DNA of 64,000 bases from E44-bin88 sp034419075 (GTDB lineage Bacteria > Chloroflexota > Dehalococcoidia > Dehalococcoidales > BS750m-G39): contig DAOULR010000007.1 of the NCBI GenBank assembly GCA_034419075.1, positions 164,068 through 228,067 on the forward strand. The letters run 5' to 3'. This document shows positions 40,432 to 48,967 of this stretch, in pieces. A program made the translations under genes and the position numbers. Position 1 is the stretch's first letter, and each line of letters starts with the position of its first letter. Below the pieces are notes generated by a model. The model was given only the letters and a program-made list of their open reading frames with translations, made no database searches and had not been told where the DNA came from.

Positions 40432-43149
40432 ATGGCAGAAACAACTTGGCAGAACTACAAGGAGGAGAAGTATTCAAGACCATCACCGTTAAAAGGTATC
40501 CGTGTACTCGAGGTATGCACCCTGCTTCTGGGCCCGGCCGGGCCTGGTTTTCTGGCCGAGATGGGCGCCGAGGTCATCAAGTGCGAGTTTCCCCCCATGG
40601 GCGATACCTGCCGCGACCTGACTCCCTTTGGCTATCTCTTTCGGGAGCAGGGGCCAGCCTTTGCCCACATGAACACCAATAAGTACTGGCTGGGGCTGGA
40701 CCTGCACACTACCGAGGCACAAAAAGTGTTTCACGAGCTTGCCGCCAAGGCCGACGTCATCGAAAACAACCTGAGACCGGGGGTAATGGAAAGCTGGAAC
40801 ATCGGCTACCGTCAAATCAGGGAAATCAACCCCAGAATTATCTACCTGGCCAAGAACGGCTTTGGTCAGTGGGGCCAGTACGCCCGTGAGAACCGTCCCT
40901 CCAATGACGGCGCTTCACAGGCGTTTTCCGGCTACGCCTGGCTTTCCAGCTTTCCCAACCAGCCGCCCTTAAAGAGCCGCCTCTATATCTGCGATAACTA
41001 CGGGGCGCTGATGGGGGAACTGGCGGTGCTGGCAGCCCTGCACCACCGTGAGAAAACGGGAAAGGGGCAGTTCATCGAGCTTTCCCAAAGCGAAGCCATT
41101 ATGCGGGCGATGAGCTGGGTCTGGCCTTATCAGCAGCTTACGGGCAAGACAGCCATGCCCGCCGGTAACCGTGACTTTTCCATCTGCCCCGCTGATACCT
41201 TCTACTGCGCCGACGATAGCTTCGTGGCTATAGCCGCGCCAGCTCCGGATGAATTCAAAGGTCTTTGCACGGCTATGGGCAAGCCAGAACTGGCTAATGA
41301 CCCTCGCTTTAAAGACCATCTCACGCGCCTCAAGGATGATAACGCCTCCGCCATCCTCAAGATTATTGCCGACTGGGCTAGGACCAAGACCCATAAAGAG
41401 ATTGAAAAACTGGCGGCAAAGCACGGTTTCGCCGCCAGCCATGTCTATGACACTAAAGAGGTAGTCGAGGACAAGCACTTCCATGCCCGTGGCTTTATGA
41501 CTGAGGTAGATGATGCCATACTCGGCCAATACCTCGACCACGAGTTTCCGGTGATGATGTCCCAGAGCCCGCCCAAGGTAGAGTGGGGAGTCAGAGCGGT
41601 GGGCTTTGATAACGAATACATAATGACCAAGGTTCTGGGCAAGAGCGAGGAGGAGATTAAAAAACTCTACGAGTGCGGCGCTCTGGGCAAATGGGCTGAC
41701 GTGCCGACGCGCCGCCCGCCTTCAAACTGGGACGGCAAGTCCGGGCTGCGAACACCGTTGGACCTTTCGTCGTTTGCGCGTAAGGCTCCCCCCTCTAAGA
41801 AAGGCAAGGCAGCGCTTAAAGAACAAGTCGCCTTTTTGGATAAGATAAAGGATAGGGATGATCCAGCCATTGCCCACACCCAGCCCGAAGCATTGGATGA
41901 TATAACCGTCCTCGACCTGAGCTACAAGAGCTACGCCGGCTGCTACTGCTCCTCGATGCTGGCCGAATTTGGGGCTAAGGTGCTGCGAATAGAGCCGCCG
42001 GGGGGCGATTTTATCAGGACGTTTACCCCCTACGGCATGTTGCACAAGGGTGAGGGGCTAAACTACCTGACCGAGGGCCGGAACAAGCACCATATAACCC
42101 TCAACTTGAGAGAGGCAGAGGGCCGGGAGATATTGAAAAAGCTGGCCGTCAAGGCTGACGCGCTCATCGAGACCTTTAAGCCCGGGGTTATGGATGAATG
42201 GGGTATCGGCTATGAGGACTTAAAGAAGCTCAATTCCAAGCTGGTTTTCGCTTCCATAACTGGCTTCGGGCAGTTCGGGCCTATGAGCCGTGTTAATATG
42301 CCCGACTACGATAATATCGCCCAGGCCCGTTCGGGAGTGCAATCAGCCACGGGAGAGGTTATGCCTGAGGGTAAGAGCTATGATGATTGCCCCTGGGCGG
42401 TGCCCACCAAAGCCGGCCCCTGGATAGCCTGGGTGCAACCGGGGACATTCATGGCCGTCGGCATCCTGGCGGCGCTGCATTGGAGGAAGTTAAGCGGCCA
42501 GGGACAGGCGCTGGACGTGGCTACAGCCGAGGCCTACGCCCGCTTTGACGACTATGCCGCGCTGTGGTACCAGGAGACGGGGATGATTTGCGAGCGCTTC
42601 GGCAGTCTGGATACGGCGGGCTGGCTCTACTGCTTCGCGCCGACCAAGGACGGCGCCGTTTTCCTGGGAGGCTTAAGGCTGGAGATGTGGCAGGCCTTTG
42701 CCGACATGCTGGGTAAATGGGAGGAGTGGGACACCGCCAGCTGGACGACTCTGCAGATATTCATGCGTAAAGACGAGCAGCTGCAGTGGGCGCCAAAGGT
42801 ATTTGCCGAGACGCGTAAGTACACCAATGACGAGCTGGTGGCCATGTCGATAGAGTATTCCCAGAAAGGGCGTTTAGCGCCTATTACACCGGTGGTGGCG
42901 CCAGTCTGTTCCCCTGAAGAATGTATGAATGACGCTAACTGGGTGGAGAGGGGTATGTTTACCCCGGTTAAAGACCCCATTTATGGGAAAATTGTCGTTG
43001 CCCAAGCGCAGCACAAGATGACAAAAACGCCCATCAGGACCAAGTGGGTCTGCCAGCCGGTGGGTCATGACAACGAGAGTATCTATAAAGAATATATGGA
43101 CTTTTCCCCGGCCCGCTTAAACGAGTTGAGGAAAGCGGGTATAATATAA
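40432..43149 (+). CDS. Double-length CaiB/BaiF (family III) CoA-transferase
   Basis: A protein of 905 residues made of two family III CoA-transferase units. The first (about 20-430) starts PLKGIRVLEVCTLLLGPAGPGFLAEMGAEVIK, with NDGASQAFSGY around the catalytic-type Asp. The second (about 490-900) starts LDDITVLDLSYKSYAGCYCSSMLAEFGAKVLRIEPP, with PDYDNIAQARSGVQSATG. Family III enzymes exchange CoA between carboxylic acids, usually as interlocked dimers, so a fusion gives a built-in pair. The ATG at 40432 is preferred; an upstream TTG at 40375 would add 19 residues. YqeB and XdhC genes follow within 15 bp. The acid substrate is unknown. Confidence 0.88.
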   Translation: MAETTWQNYKEEKYSRPSPLKGIRVLEVCTLLLGPAGPGFLAEMGAEVIKCEFPPMGDTCRDLTPFGYLFREQGPAFAHMNTNKYWLGLDLHTTEAQKVFHELAAKADVIENNLRPGVMESWNIGYRQIREINPRIIYLAKNGFGQWGQYARENRPSNDGASQAFSGYAWLSSFPNQPPLKSRLYICDNYGALMGELAVLAALHHREKTGKGQFIELSQSEAIMRAMSWVWPYQQLTGKTAMPAGNRDFSICPADTFYCADDSFVAIAAPAPDEFKGLCTAMGKPELANDPRFKDHLTRLKDDNASAILKIIADWARTKTHKEIEKLAAKHGFAASHVYDTKEVVEDKHFHARGFMTEVDDAILGQYLDHEFPVMMSQSPPKVEWGVRAVGFDNEYIMTKVLGKSEEEIKKLYECGALGKWADVPTRRPPSNWDGKSGLRTPLDLSSFARKAPPSKKGKAALKEQVAFLDKIKDRDDPAIAHTQPEALDDITVLDLSYKSYAGCYCSSMLAEFGAKVLRIEPPGGDFIRTFTPYGMLHKGEGLNYLTEGRNKHHITLNLREAEGREILKKLAVKADALIETFKPGVMDEWGIGYEDLKKLNSKLVFASITGFGQFGPMSRVNMPDYDNIAQARSGVQSATGEVMPEGKSYDDCPWAVPTKAGPWIAWVQPGTFMAVGILAALHWRKLSGQGQALDVATAEAYARFDDYAALWYQETGMICERFGSLDTAGWLYCFAPTKDGAVFLGGLRLEMWQAFADMLGKWEEWDTASWTTLQIFMRKDEQLQWAPKVFAETRKYTNDELVAMSIEYSQKGRLAPITPVVAPVCSPEECMNDANWVERGMFTPVKDPIYGKIVVAQAQHKMTKTPIRTKWVCQPVGHDNESIYKEYMDFSPARLNELRKAGII

Positions 43150-43154
43150 CCATA

Positions 43155-43955
43155 ATGGATTTAGCTAATCTGGTGGTTCTTATCCGGGGTGGTGGAGAGG
43201 TAGCTAGCGGGGTGGCTCACAAGCTGGCACGCGCCCGTTTCCGCGTCTGCATGACGGAGACCTCTCAGCCCTTAGCCGTCAGCCGTGGTGTCGCCTTCTG
43301 CGAGGCGGTATATGATGGGGAAAAGGAGGTGGAGGGGGTAATCGCCAAGCTGGTGGAATCGCCAGACCAGATTAACGGGGTATGGCGCCGGAATCAGCTG
43401 CCTATTATCATCGACCCTGATGCCCTAGTGAAAGACGTCCTCAAACCCACGGTGCTGGTTGACGCTCTGATGGCTAAGCAAAACCTGGGAACAAAGATTA
43501 GTGACGCCCCTCTCGTCATCGGGCTGGGCCCTGGCTTCAGGGCGAAAGATGATGTCCATAGCGTGATAGAGACTAACAACAGCGAACGATTGGGACGGGT
43601 AATCATGTCGGGCGAGGCGGAGGCAGATACCGGAATCCCTGTTACCATCGGCGGCCTGACTACGGAAAGGGTGCTGCATTCCCCCAGCGACGGTCAATTT
43701 ACGACTGATAAAGATATAGGGGACATGGTAAAAGCGGGAGATTTAGTGGCCTCGGTGGCTGCTCAGTCCCTTAAGGCAGAGATTGACGGCGTGATAAGAG
43801 CCCTGCTCCGTAATGGGACGATGGTGGGCAAAGGAGACAAGCTGGGCGAGATTGACCCTTCAGGGGATAAAAGCGCCTGCTATACTATCCGTCCCCGAAT
43901 GAGGGCGATTGCGGGTGGGGTCTTAGAGGCGATACTGATGCGCTTTAACGTTTAA
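43155..43955 (+). CDS. yqeB: YqeB/EF2563-type protein for molybdenum hydroxylase maturation
   Basis: A 266-residue member of the selenium-dependent molybdenum hydroxylase accessory family. Recognisable parts are VVLIRGGGEVASGVAHKLARARF at the start, ETSQPLAVSRGVAF, VIGLGPGFRAKDDVHSVIETN and a late RPRMRAIAGGVLEAI. In other bacteria it clusters with XdhC-like and selenium enzymes and helps equip xanthine-dehydrogenase-like proteins. It lies 5 bp after the double CoA-transferase gene and 8 bp before the xdhC-like gene. The substrate hydroxylase itself is not in the window. Confidence 0.86.
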   Translation: MDLANLVVLIRGGGEVASGVAHKLARARFRVCMTETSQPLAVSRGVAFCEAVYDGEKEVEGVIAKLVESPDQINGVWRRNQLPIIIDPDALVKDVLKPTVLVDALMAKQNLGTKISDAPLVIGLGPGFRAKDDVHSVIETNNSERLGRVIMSGEAEADTGIPVTIGGLTTERVLHSPSDGQFTTDKDIGDMVKAGDLVASVAAQSLKAEIDGVIRALLRNGTMVGKGDKLGEIDPSGDKSACYTIRPRMRAIAGGVLEAILMRFNV

Positions 43956-43963
43956 GGAGAGTT

Positions 43964-44737
43964 ATGACCGATATCTATGAGGAAATCGTCAGGATTAAGG
44001 AGGCGGGCGAAGAAGCGGCGCTGGTCACCATAGTCTCCGCCACTGGTTCTACACCCCGTGAGGAAGGTGCCAAGATGCTGGTCAAGCCTGACGGCACTAT
44101 CGTTGGCACCATCGGCGGCGGTAGCCTGGAGGCACAGGTAATCAAAGAGGCGGTGGGGGTAATCAAGCTGAGCAAGCCCAAGCGCATCCATTTTACCCTC
44201 AGCGATGAGGAAGCCGGCGAGGTGGGGATGATATGCGGCGGAGACCTGGAGGTATTTATTGAGCCTATCCTGACGGCACCCATTCTGTATATCTTCGGCG
44301 GCGGTCATATTTCGCTGCCTCTGGCCCAGATGGGCAAACTCCTTGGCTTTAAGATTGCCGTTATCGACGACCGCGCCGATTTCGCCAGCGCCGAGAGGTT
44401 TCCCGAGGCTGAGTTTGTCCTGGCCGATGAATTAACCAAGGCCTTTCCCAAACTCAAGATAGACAAGTTAAGCTACATCGTCATCGTCACCCGTGGCCAC
44501 CAGCACGACGAGCTGGTTTTAGAGTGGGCAATAGGCACTTCCGCCAAATATATCGGCATGATTGGCAGCAAGACCAAGGTCAAGACCATATTCTCTCACC
44601 TGCTGGCTAAAGGGATATCCAAAGAGAAGCTGGATGGCGTCCACTCCCCCATCGGGCTGGAGATTGGTGCTCAGACCCCTGAGGAGATAGCCGTCAGCAT
44701 ACTGGCCGAGATAATAAATGTCCGCCGTTCCGCCTAG
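43964..44737 (+). CDS. XdhC/CoxI-type molybdenum cofactor insertion protein
   Basis: A 257-residue XdhC-family protein, which binds the molybdenum cofactor and inserts it, sulphurated, into hydroxylases. The N-terminal domain has LVTIVSATGSTPREEGAKMLV and GTIGGGSLEAQVIKEA; the Rossmann C-terminal domain has LYIFGGGHISLPLAQMGKLLGF and YIVIVTRGHQHDELVLEWA with IGMIGSKTK. RBS AAGGAG is placed 7 nt before the ATG at 43964. It ends in a 4-bp overlap with the convergent MoaD gene. The enzyme it serves may be elsewhere in the genome. Confidence 0.9.
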   Translation: MTDIYEEIVRIKEAGEEAALVTIVSATGSTPREEGAKMLVKPDGTIVGTIGGGSLEAQVIKEAVGVIKLSKPKRIHFTLSDEEAGEVGMICGGDLEVFIEPILTAPILYIFGGGHISLPLAQMGKLLGFKIAVIDDRADFASAERFPEAEFVLADELTKAFPKLKIDKLSYIVIVTRGHQHDELVLEWAIGTSAKYIGMIGSKTKVKTIFSHLLAKGISKEKLDGVHSPIGLEIGAQTPEEIAVSILAEIINVRRSA

Positions 44738-45006
44738 CCTCCGGAGATACGCACGGCGGTATCAAGCTCATCCCCGTCTTTGACTGTGGTGGCCAAATCG
44801 TTGGGATAGATGCTTTCCCCGTTGAGGTAGACTTCAAGGATACGGCTCAACGCGCCGTTTTTTTCGAAGAGCTTCTTTTTAAGTCTGGGGAAGCGAGCCG
44901 CCAGCTGCTCAAGGCACTGGCCGACAGTACTGCCCTTGACCTCGACCACCGCCTGGCTATCGGCGAGTTTAGCCATTGAACGGTGCAGCTTTATCTTAAC
45001 GCTCAA
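44734..45006 (-). CDS. MoaD-family ubiquitin-like sulphur carrier
   Basis: A 90-residue beta-grasp protein ending in TAVRISGG. The di-glycine tail can be adenylated and thiocarboxylated by the E1-like protein encoded directly upstream, with which it overlaps by 4 bp. Such pairs supply sulphur for molybdopterin or serve as small modifiers (SAMP-like). It is a second MoaD-like protein besides that at 38020, only about 21-25 percent similar by eye. The gene converges on the xdhC-like gene. Confidence 0.87.
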   Translation of the reverse strand: MSVKIKLHRSMAKLADSQAVVEVKGSTVGQCLEQLAARFPRLKKKLFEKNGALSRILEVYLNGESIYPNDLATTVKDGDELDTAVRISGG

Positions 45007-45746
45007 CTCTTATCCTTCAAGGCGCCGCAGTGTGGGCAATCGGGGTCTCTTTTTACCTTAAACTGGGTGAATTTCATGTTCAGACCGTCGTAGATGAGCA
45101 GGCGATTGCTCAACAGTTGCCCCGTGCCCACGATGTACTTTATTACCTCTGTCGCCTGCATACAGCCGATAATACCTGGTGTAACACCGACCACAGGGAA
45201 GGTACCCTCGACGATAGCCCCGCGGTAAACACACCTCAGGCAGGCGGTCTGGCCCGGGATTATGGTCATCGCCCTACCCTCAAAGCCGTTGACAGCGCCG
45301 TGGAAGAAGGGAATTCTCTTCTCTATGGCTGTCTTGTTCAGCAGGTAGCGCGTGGGCAGGTTGTCCATGGCGTCGACAATCAGGTCGAAACCGGCCACCA
45401 GTTCGGCGATATTGGCTTCGGTCATAGTTTCGGCGATGGCTTCTATCTTTACCCCTGGGTTTAGGCTTTTGAGTCTCTTCGCCGCTGAATCTACCTTATT
45501 CTTGCCGATGTCCTCGTCATGGTGAAGTATCTGCCGGTTCAGGTTGCTGAGCTCCACCCGGTCGTGGTCGACTATCTTTATCAACCCAACTCCAGCCGCC
45601 GCTAGATAGGTGGCGGTTGCCGAGCCCAGGCCGCCGGCACCGGCGATAAAGACCCTGGCCTTTTTTAATTTAGCCTGGCCTCCCTCACCAAAGCCGCTAA
45701 TCATTATCTGGCGGCTGTATCTCTCTAGTTCTTCTTGACTGAGCAT
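45003..45746 (-). CDS. MoeB/ThiF/HesA-type E1-like adenylyltransferase
   Basis: A 247-residue enzyme that adenylates the C-terminal glycine of MoaD/ThiS-type carriers. It has YSRQIMISGFGEGGQAKLKKA, the ATP-binding VFIAGAGGLGSATATYLAAAGVG, DHDRVELSNLNRQ with the Arg finger, and DAMDNLPTRYLLN. Structural zinc is held by CLRC and CPHC pairs. A Cys near GTF in the crossover loop is not clearly present, in line with MoeB-like enzymes that do not need it. Coupled by 4 bp to the MoaD gene, it may also serve the AOR-linked carrier. Confidence 0.9.
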   Translation of the reverse strand: MLSQEELERYSRQIMISGFGEGGQAKLKKARVFIAGAGGLGSATATYLAAAGVGLIKIVDHDRVELSNLNRQILHHDEDIGKNKVDSAAKRLKSLNPGVKIEAIAETMTEANIAELVAGFDLIVDAMDNLPTRYLLNKTAIEKRIPFFHGAVNGFEGRAMTIIPGQTACLRCVYRGAIVEGTFPVVGVTPGIIGCMQATEVIKYIVGTGQLLSNRLLIYDGLNMKFTQFKVKRDPDCPHCGALKDKS

Positions 45747-45775
45747 TGGAAAGCCTCTCCATGCCTTGAGCGGTA

Positions 45776-45852
45776 TGGTCGGGGTGGGCGGATTTGAACC
45801 GCCGACCTCAGCGTCCCAAACGCTGCGCGCTAGCCAGCTGCGCTACACCCCG
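45776..45852 (-). tRNA. tRNA-Pro (anticodon TGG)
   Basis: Reverse-strand cloverleaf: acceptor CGGGGTG with CACCCCG, D arm AGCGCAGCTGGCTAGCGC, anticodon loop TTTGGGA giving TGG, T arm GGCGG-TTCAAAT-CCGCC, then discriminator A and an encoded CCA (45778-45776). Confidence 0.97.
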
Positions 45853-45860
45853 CATCACAG

Positions 45861-45889
45861 AGTATAGCAAGGCTCTTGCCAAGGGTCAA
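45861..45889 (-). promoter_or_regulatory. Promoter of tRNA-Pro(TGG)
   Basis: On the reverse strand, TTGACC (45889-45884), 17-bp spacer, TATACT (45866-45861), 8 nt before the tRNA. Confidence 0.78.
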
Positions 45890-45908
45890 TGTGGGGGATT
45901 AAGGATGG

Positions 45909-46628
45909 TTAGTCGCGGCAGTCGGGACATTTATCGAAGGCATCTGGGGCCAGCCCCGCCTTCTTGATGATATAGTCCAGCTGAGCCTGGGGAGCAAAGT
46001 AGCGGCCGCATTTCTGGCACTTCTTCAGCTTGAATTCCATCTTGTTATTTGGCCAGGATATGTGCCTGGTATCACCGATATCCTCGAACTTTATGGCGTC
46101 CACCGGACAAACATAGGCGCAGGAGCCGCAGCCGATACAAACGTTAGAGTCTTCAAAGTATGGGGTGGCTAGGGCGCGGTCAACGCCGCGGTTGACCAGG
46201 CTGATGGCCGAGACGCCGACAACCTCCTGGCAGACCCTGACGCATAAGGCACAGAGCATGCAGTCGTTGTCGTCGAGCTTGAAGCTGGTCTTTTCCACCC
46301 CCAGCTTGTGGGCCAACTCCTGTACCGCCCTGTTGTTGGGGCAGCGGGCCAGAAGCAGTTCCATGAGCATCTGGCGATTGGCGGCAATTCGTTCCGAGTC
46401 GGTCCTTACCTTCAAGCCCTCAGTCACCTCGTAAAGGCAAGAAGCCACCAGTCTTCCCCGACCATTCTTGCTAACCTCGACCGTGCAAAGGCGGCAGGCG
46501 CCATAAGGGGTCACCTCTTCATGATGACAGAGGGAGGGTATGTAGATGTTATTCTCCCGGGCTGCCTCCAGTATGGTTGTCCCCTCTTCGGCTTGAATCT
46601 TATGGCCATCGATTGTCAGTTTGACCAT
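45909..46628 (-). CDS. NuoG-like 2Fe-2S/4Fe-4S electron-transfer subunit
   Basis: A 239-residue iron-sulphur protein resembling the N-terminal part of NuoG or hydrogenase subunits. It has a 2Fe-2S ferredoxin domain with CHHEEVTPYGACRLC and a later Cys (LVASCLYE), the NADH-dehydrogenase G-type stretch around NRQMLMELLLARCP, and two 4Fe-4S motifs (CMLCALCVRVC and CIGCGSCAYVC). A C-terminal zinc-ribbon-like part holds CQKCG and CPDC. No molybdopterin domain follows. The ATG at 46628 has AAGGAA 6 nt upstream and is preferred to 46634. It is the last gene of the seven-gene por-nuo operon. Confidence 0.88.
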   Translation of the reverse strand: MVKLTIDGHKIQAEEGTTILEAARENNIYIPSLCHHEEVTPYGACRLCTVEVSKNGRGRLVASCLYEVTEGLKVRTDSERIAANRQMLMELLLARCPNNRAVQELAHKLGVEKTSFKLDDNDCMLCALCVRVCQEVVGVSAISLVNRGVDRALATPYFEDSNVCIGCGSCAYVCPVDAIKFEDIGDTRHISWPNNKMEFKLKKCQKCGRYFAPQAQLDYIIKKAGLAPDAFDKCPDCRD

Positions 46629-46630
46629 CT

Positions 46631-48496
46631 TCATTTCCTTACCACCGCCCCAAGATTACAGACATCATAGCAGGCGCCGCACTTTATGCATTTCTCCTGA
46701 GCTAAGACCACGGGCTTTTTCTTACCCATATCGGTTATTGCCTCAGATGGGCAGGCTTTGACACAAAGTCCGCAACCGGGACACTTCTCTTCATCAATGC
46801 TATAGGTTACCAGTGCCTTGCAAACACCAGCGGGACACCGTTTATCTTTGATATGAGCTTCGTATTCATCCCGGAAATAGCGTAGGGTAGTCAGGACGGG
46901 GTTAGGGGCAGTGCTGCCCAAGGCGCAGAGCGAGGTATCGATGAGCGTGGCTGAAAGCCTCTCTAGCAGCTCGATATCGCCCTCCTTACCCCTACCCTCA
47001 GTGATATCGGTCAGTATCTGGCTCATCCTTTTCAGGCCTTCACGGCAGGGCAGACACTTGCCGCAGGACTCTCCCTCAAGGAAGTTGACGAAGTACTTGG
47101 CGATATCCACCATGCAGGTGTTCTCGTCCATGATAATCATGCCGCCCGAGCCCATCATCGAGCCGGCCTTGTCCAGTTCGTCGAAATCAACGGGCAGGTT
47201 GAGCAGTTTTTCAGGGATGCAGCCGCCCGAAGGCCCACCGGTCTGCACTGCCTTGAACTTCTTGCTCTCAGGGATGCCACCGCCAATGCCGTAGATAATA
47301 TCCTTCAGCGCCACTCCCATGGGGACTTCGATAAGGCCGGTGTTGTTAATCTTGCCCACCAGCGAGAAGATCTTGGTCCCCTTGCTGCCTTGGCTGCCTA
47401 TCTGGCCGTACCAGTCGGCACCGTTCTTGATGATTAAGGGGACGTTAGCCCAGGTTTCTACATTATTAAGGTTGGTCGGCTGCTCCCAGAGGCCCTTTTC
47501 CGAGGTATGGACGTATTTAGCTCTGGGCTCGCCGACCTTGCCTTCTAAAGAGGCCATCAGCGCCGTCGATTCACCGCAAACAAAGGCGCCACCGCCGCGG
47601 CTTATCTTAACGCTGAAGTCAAAACCAGAACCCAATATGTTCTTGCCCAGCAGCCCCAGCTTCTCGGCCTGCTCGATAGCAATCCGGGCGTTTTTAACCG
47701 CCAGTGGGTACTCATTACGGACGTAGATATAGCCTTCGTGGCCGCCGATGGCGTGGGCGCCGATAATCATCCCCTCCAGAACGCTGTGGGGATTGCCCTC
47801 CATAAGGCTGCGGTCCATGAAGGCACCAGGGTCGCCCTCATCGCAGTTACAGATGATATACTTGGTATCTCCCTCAGCGTTGCGGCAGGTCTCCCACTTA
47901 GAGGCAGCGGGGAAGCCACCACCACCCCTTCCCCTCAGGCCTGCTTTCTTGACCTCGGCGATGACCGCCTCGGGTTTCAAGGCCAGGGCTTTAGCCAGGG
48001 CGGCATAGCCACCCAGGGCCAGGTAGTCCTCAACTATGGTGGGGTCAATGTTGCTGTTGTTACCCAGGAGTAGGCGCTTCTGCTTTTTGTAAAAGGGCAC
48101 ATCTGATTCATAGGTTATCTTCTTACCGGTATCAGGGTCAACGTAGAGCAAGTGGTCGACAATATTGCCCTTAACCGTCGCTGTGATTATCTCGCCAACA
48201 TCCTCGGCTTTAACTTGCTGGTAGAGGATATTCTCTGGTTTGATAACCACCAGCGGGCCCCTCTCGCAAAAGCCAGGGCAGCCGGTTACTCTCAGGCTTA
48301 TCTTGTTTTCCAATCGGCGTTCTTTTAACTCTCGGCGGAAATTGGCGATAACATCCTGGGCCCCCAGAGCTAGACAACCGGTGCCACCACAGACGACGAC
48401 ACAGCTCTGGCTAGAGTCTCTACTCTTGATTATTGAATCTCTTAGAGCCTCCAGCTCCTGCGGCGAGCTCAGACGACCGTTAGTTTTCTTGGCCAT
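46631..48496 (-). CDS. nuoF: NuoF-like NADH-binding flavoprotein with extra iron-sulphur domains
   Basis: A 621-residue subunit. An N-terminal thioredoxin-like 2Fe-2S domain (CGGTGCLALGAQDV, VTGCPGFCERGPLV) precedes the NuoF core, with AEVKKAGLRGRGGGGFPAASKW and CNCDEGDPGAFMDRSLMEGNP for FMN and NADH, SLBB region, and the 4Fe-4S site ESCGKCLPCREGLKRM. A C-terminal pair of 4Fe-4S clusters (CPGCGLCVKACP and CIKCGACYDVCN) is added, as in HydB and formate-dehydrogenase subunits. It can pass electrons between ferredoxin-level clusters and NAD(P). It lies directly after nuoE with no gap and overlaps the NuoG-like start region. Confidence 0.93.
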   Translation of the reverse strand: MAKKTNGRLSSPQELEALRDSIIKSRDSSQSCVVVCGGTGCLALGAQDVIANFRRELKERRLENKISLRVTGCPGFCERGPLVVIKPENILYQQVKAEDVGEIITATVKGNIVDHLLYVDPDTGKKITYESDVPFYKKQKRLLLGNNSNIDPTIVEDYLALGGYAALAKALALKPEAVIAEVKKAGLRGRGGGGFPAASKWETCRNAEGDTKYIICNCDEGDPGAFMDRSLMEGNPHSVLEGMIIGAHAIGGHEGYIYVRNEYPLAVKNARIAIEQAEKLGLLGKNILGSGFDFSVKISRGGGAFVCGESTALMASLEGKVGEPRAKYVHTSEKGLWEQPTNLNNVETWANVPLIIKNGADWYGQIGSQGSKGTKIFSLVGKINNTGLIEVPMGVALKDIIYGIGGGIPESKKFKAVQTGGPSGGCIPEKLLNLPVDFDELDKAGSMMGSGGMIIMDENTCMVDIAKYFVNFLEGESCGKCLPCREGLKRMSQILTDITEGRGKEGDIELLERLSATLIDTSLCALGSTAPNPVLTTLRYFRDEYEAHIKDKRCPAGVCKALVTYSIDEEKCPGCGLCVKACPSEAITDMGKKKPVVLAQEKCIKCGACYDVCNLGAVVRK

Positions 48497-48967
48497 TTAA
48501 TGGTAACTCTCCAGCAGATTTTTTACCCTATCCGTCTTCATCTGTCCCGAATATTTACCGTCAATGATTACTATCGGCCCCAGGGCGCAGGCGCCGACAC
48601 AGTTGACCGTCTCCATGGTGAATTTAAAGTCTTCTGTGGTTTCCCCTGGTTTTATGTCAAGTTGCCGCCCTATCTCATCGAGGACCCTGCCCGCCCCCCT
48701 GACGTGACAGGCGGTGCCTAAGCAGACATTGATAATGTGGCGCCCTCTCGGCTTGAGGCTGAAGGCCTTAAAGAAAGTGGCCACGCTATAGACCTGGGTC
48801 ATTGGTACCTCCAGCCCCTCGCTTATCTGGTTTAGGGACTTTTGGGGCAGGTAGTTGTACTCAGCCTGGATATCCTGCAGGATGGCCACCAGCATACCCT
48901 TGTCACGCTCGTAGCTATCCAGTATCGAGGCAATCTTCTGCTTGGTCGGCTTATTTTTGGTCGGCAC
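48497..48967 (-). CDS. nuoE: NuoE-like 2Fe-2S subunit
   Basis: A 156-residue thioredoxin-fold 2Fe-2S protein of the 24-kDa/NuoE family. Ligands follow the expected pattern: NVCLGTACHVRGAGRVLDEIG for the first pair and NCVGACALGPIVIID for the second. The N-terminal helical part has LVAILQDIQAEYNYLPQ, typical of the family. The start is GTG at 48967 and lies within the end of porB (17-bp overlap), which shows tight coupling between the 2-oxoacid oxidoreductase and the NADH module. Its stop is adjacent to nuoF. Confidence 0.93.
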   Translation of the reverse strand: MPTKNKPTKQKIASILDSYERDKGMLVAILQDIQAEYNYLPQKSLNQISEGLEVPMTQVYSVATFFKAFSLKPRGRHIINVCLGTACHVRGAGRVLDEIGRQLDIKPGETTEDFKFTMETVNCVGACALGPIVIIDGKYSGQMKTDRVKNLLESYH

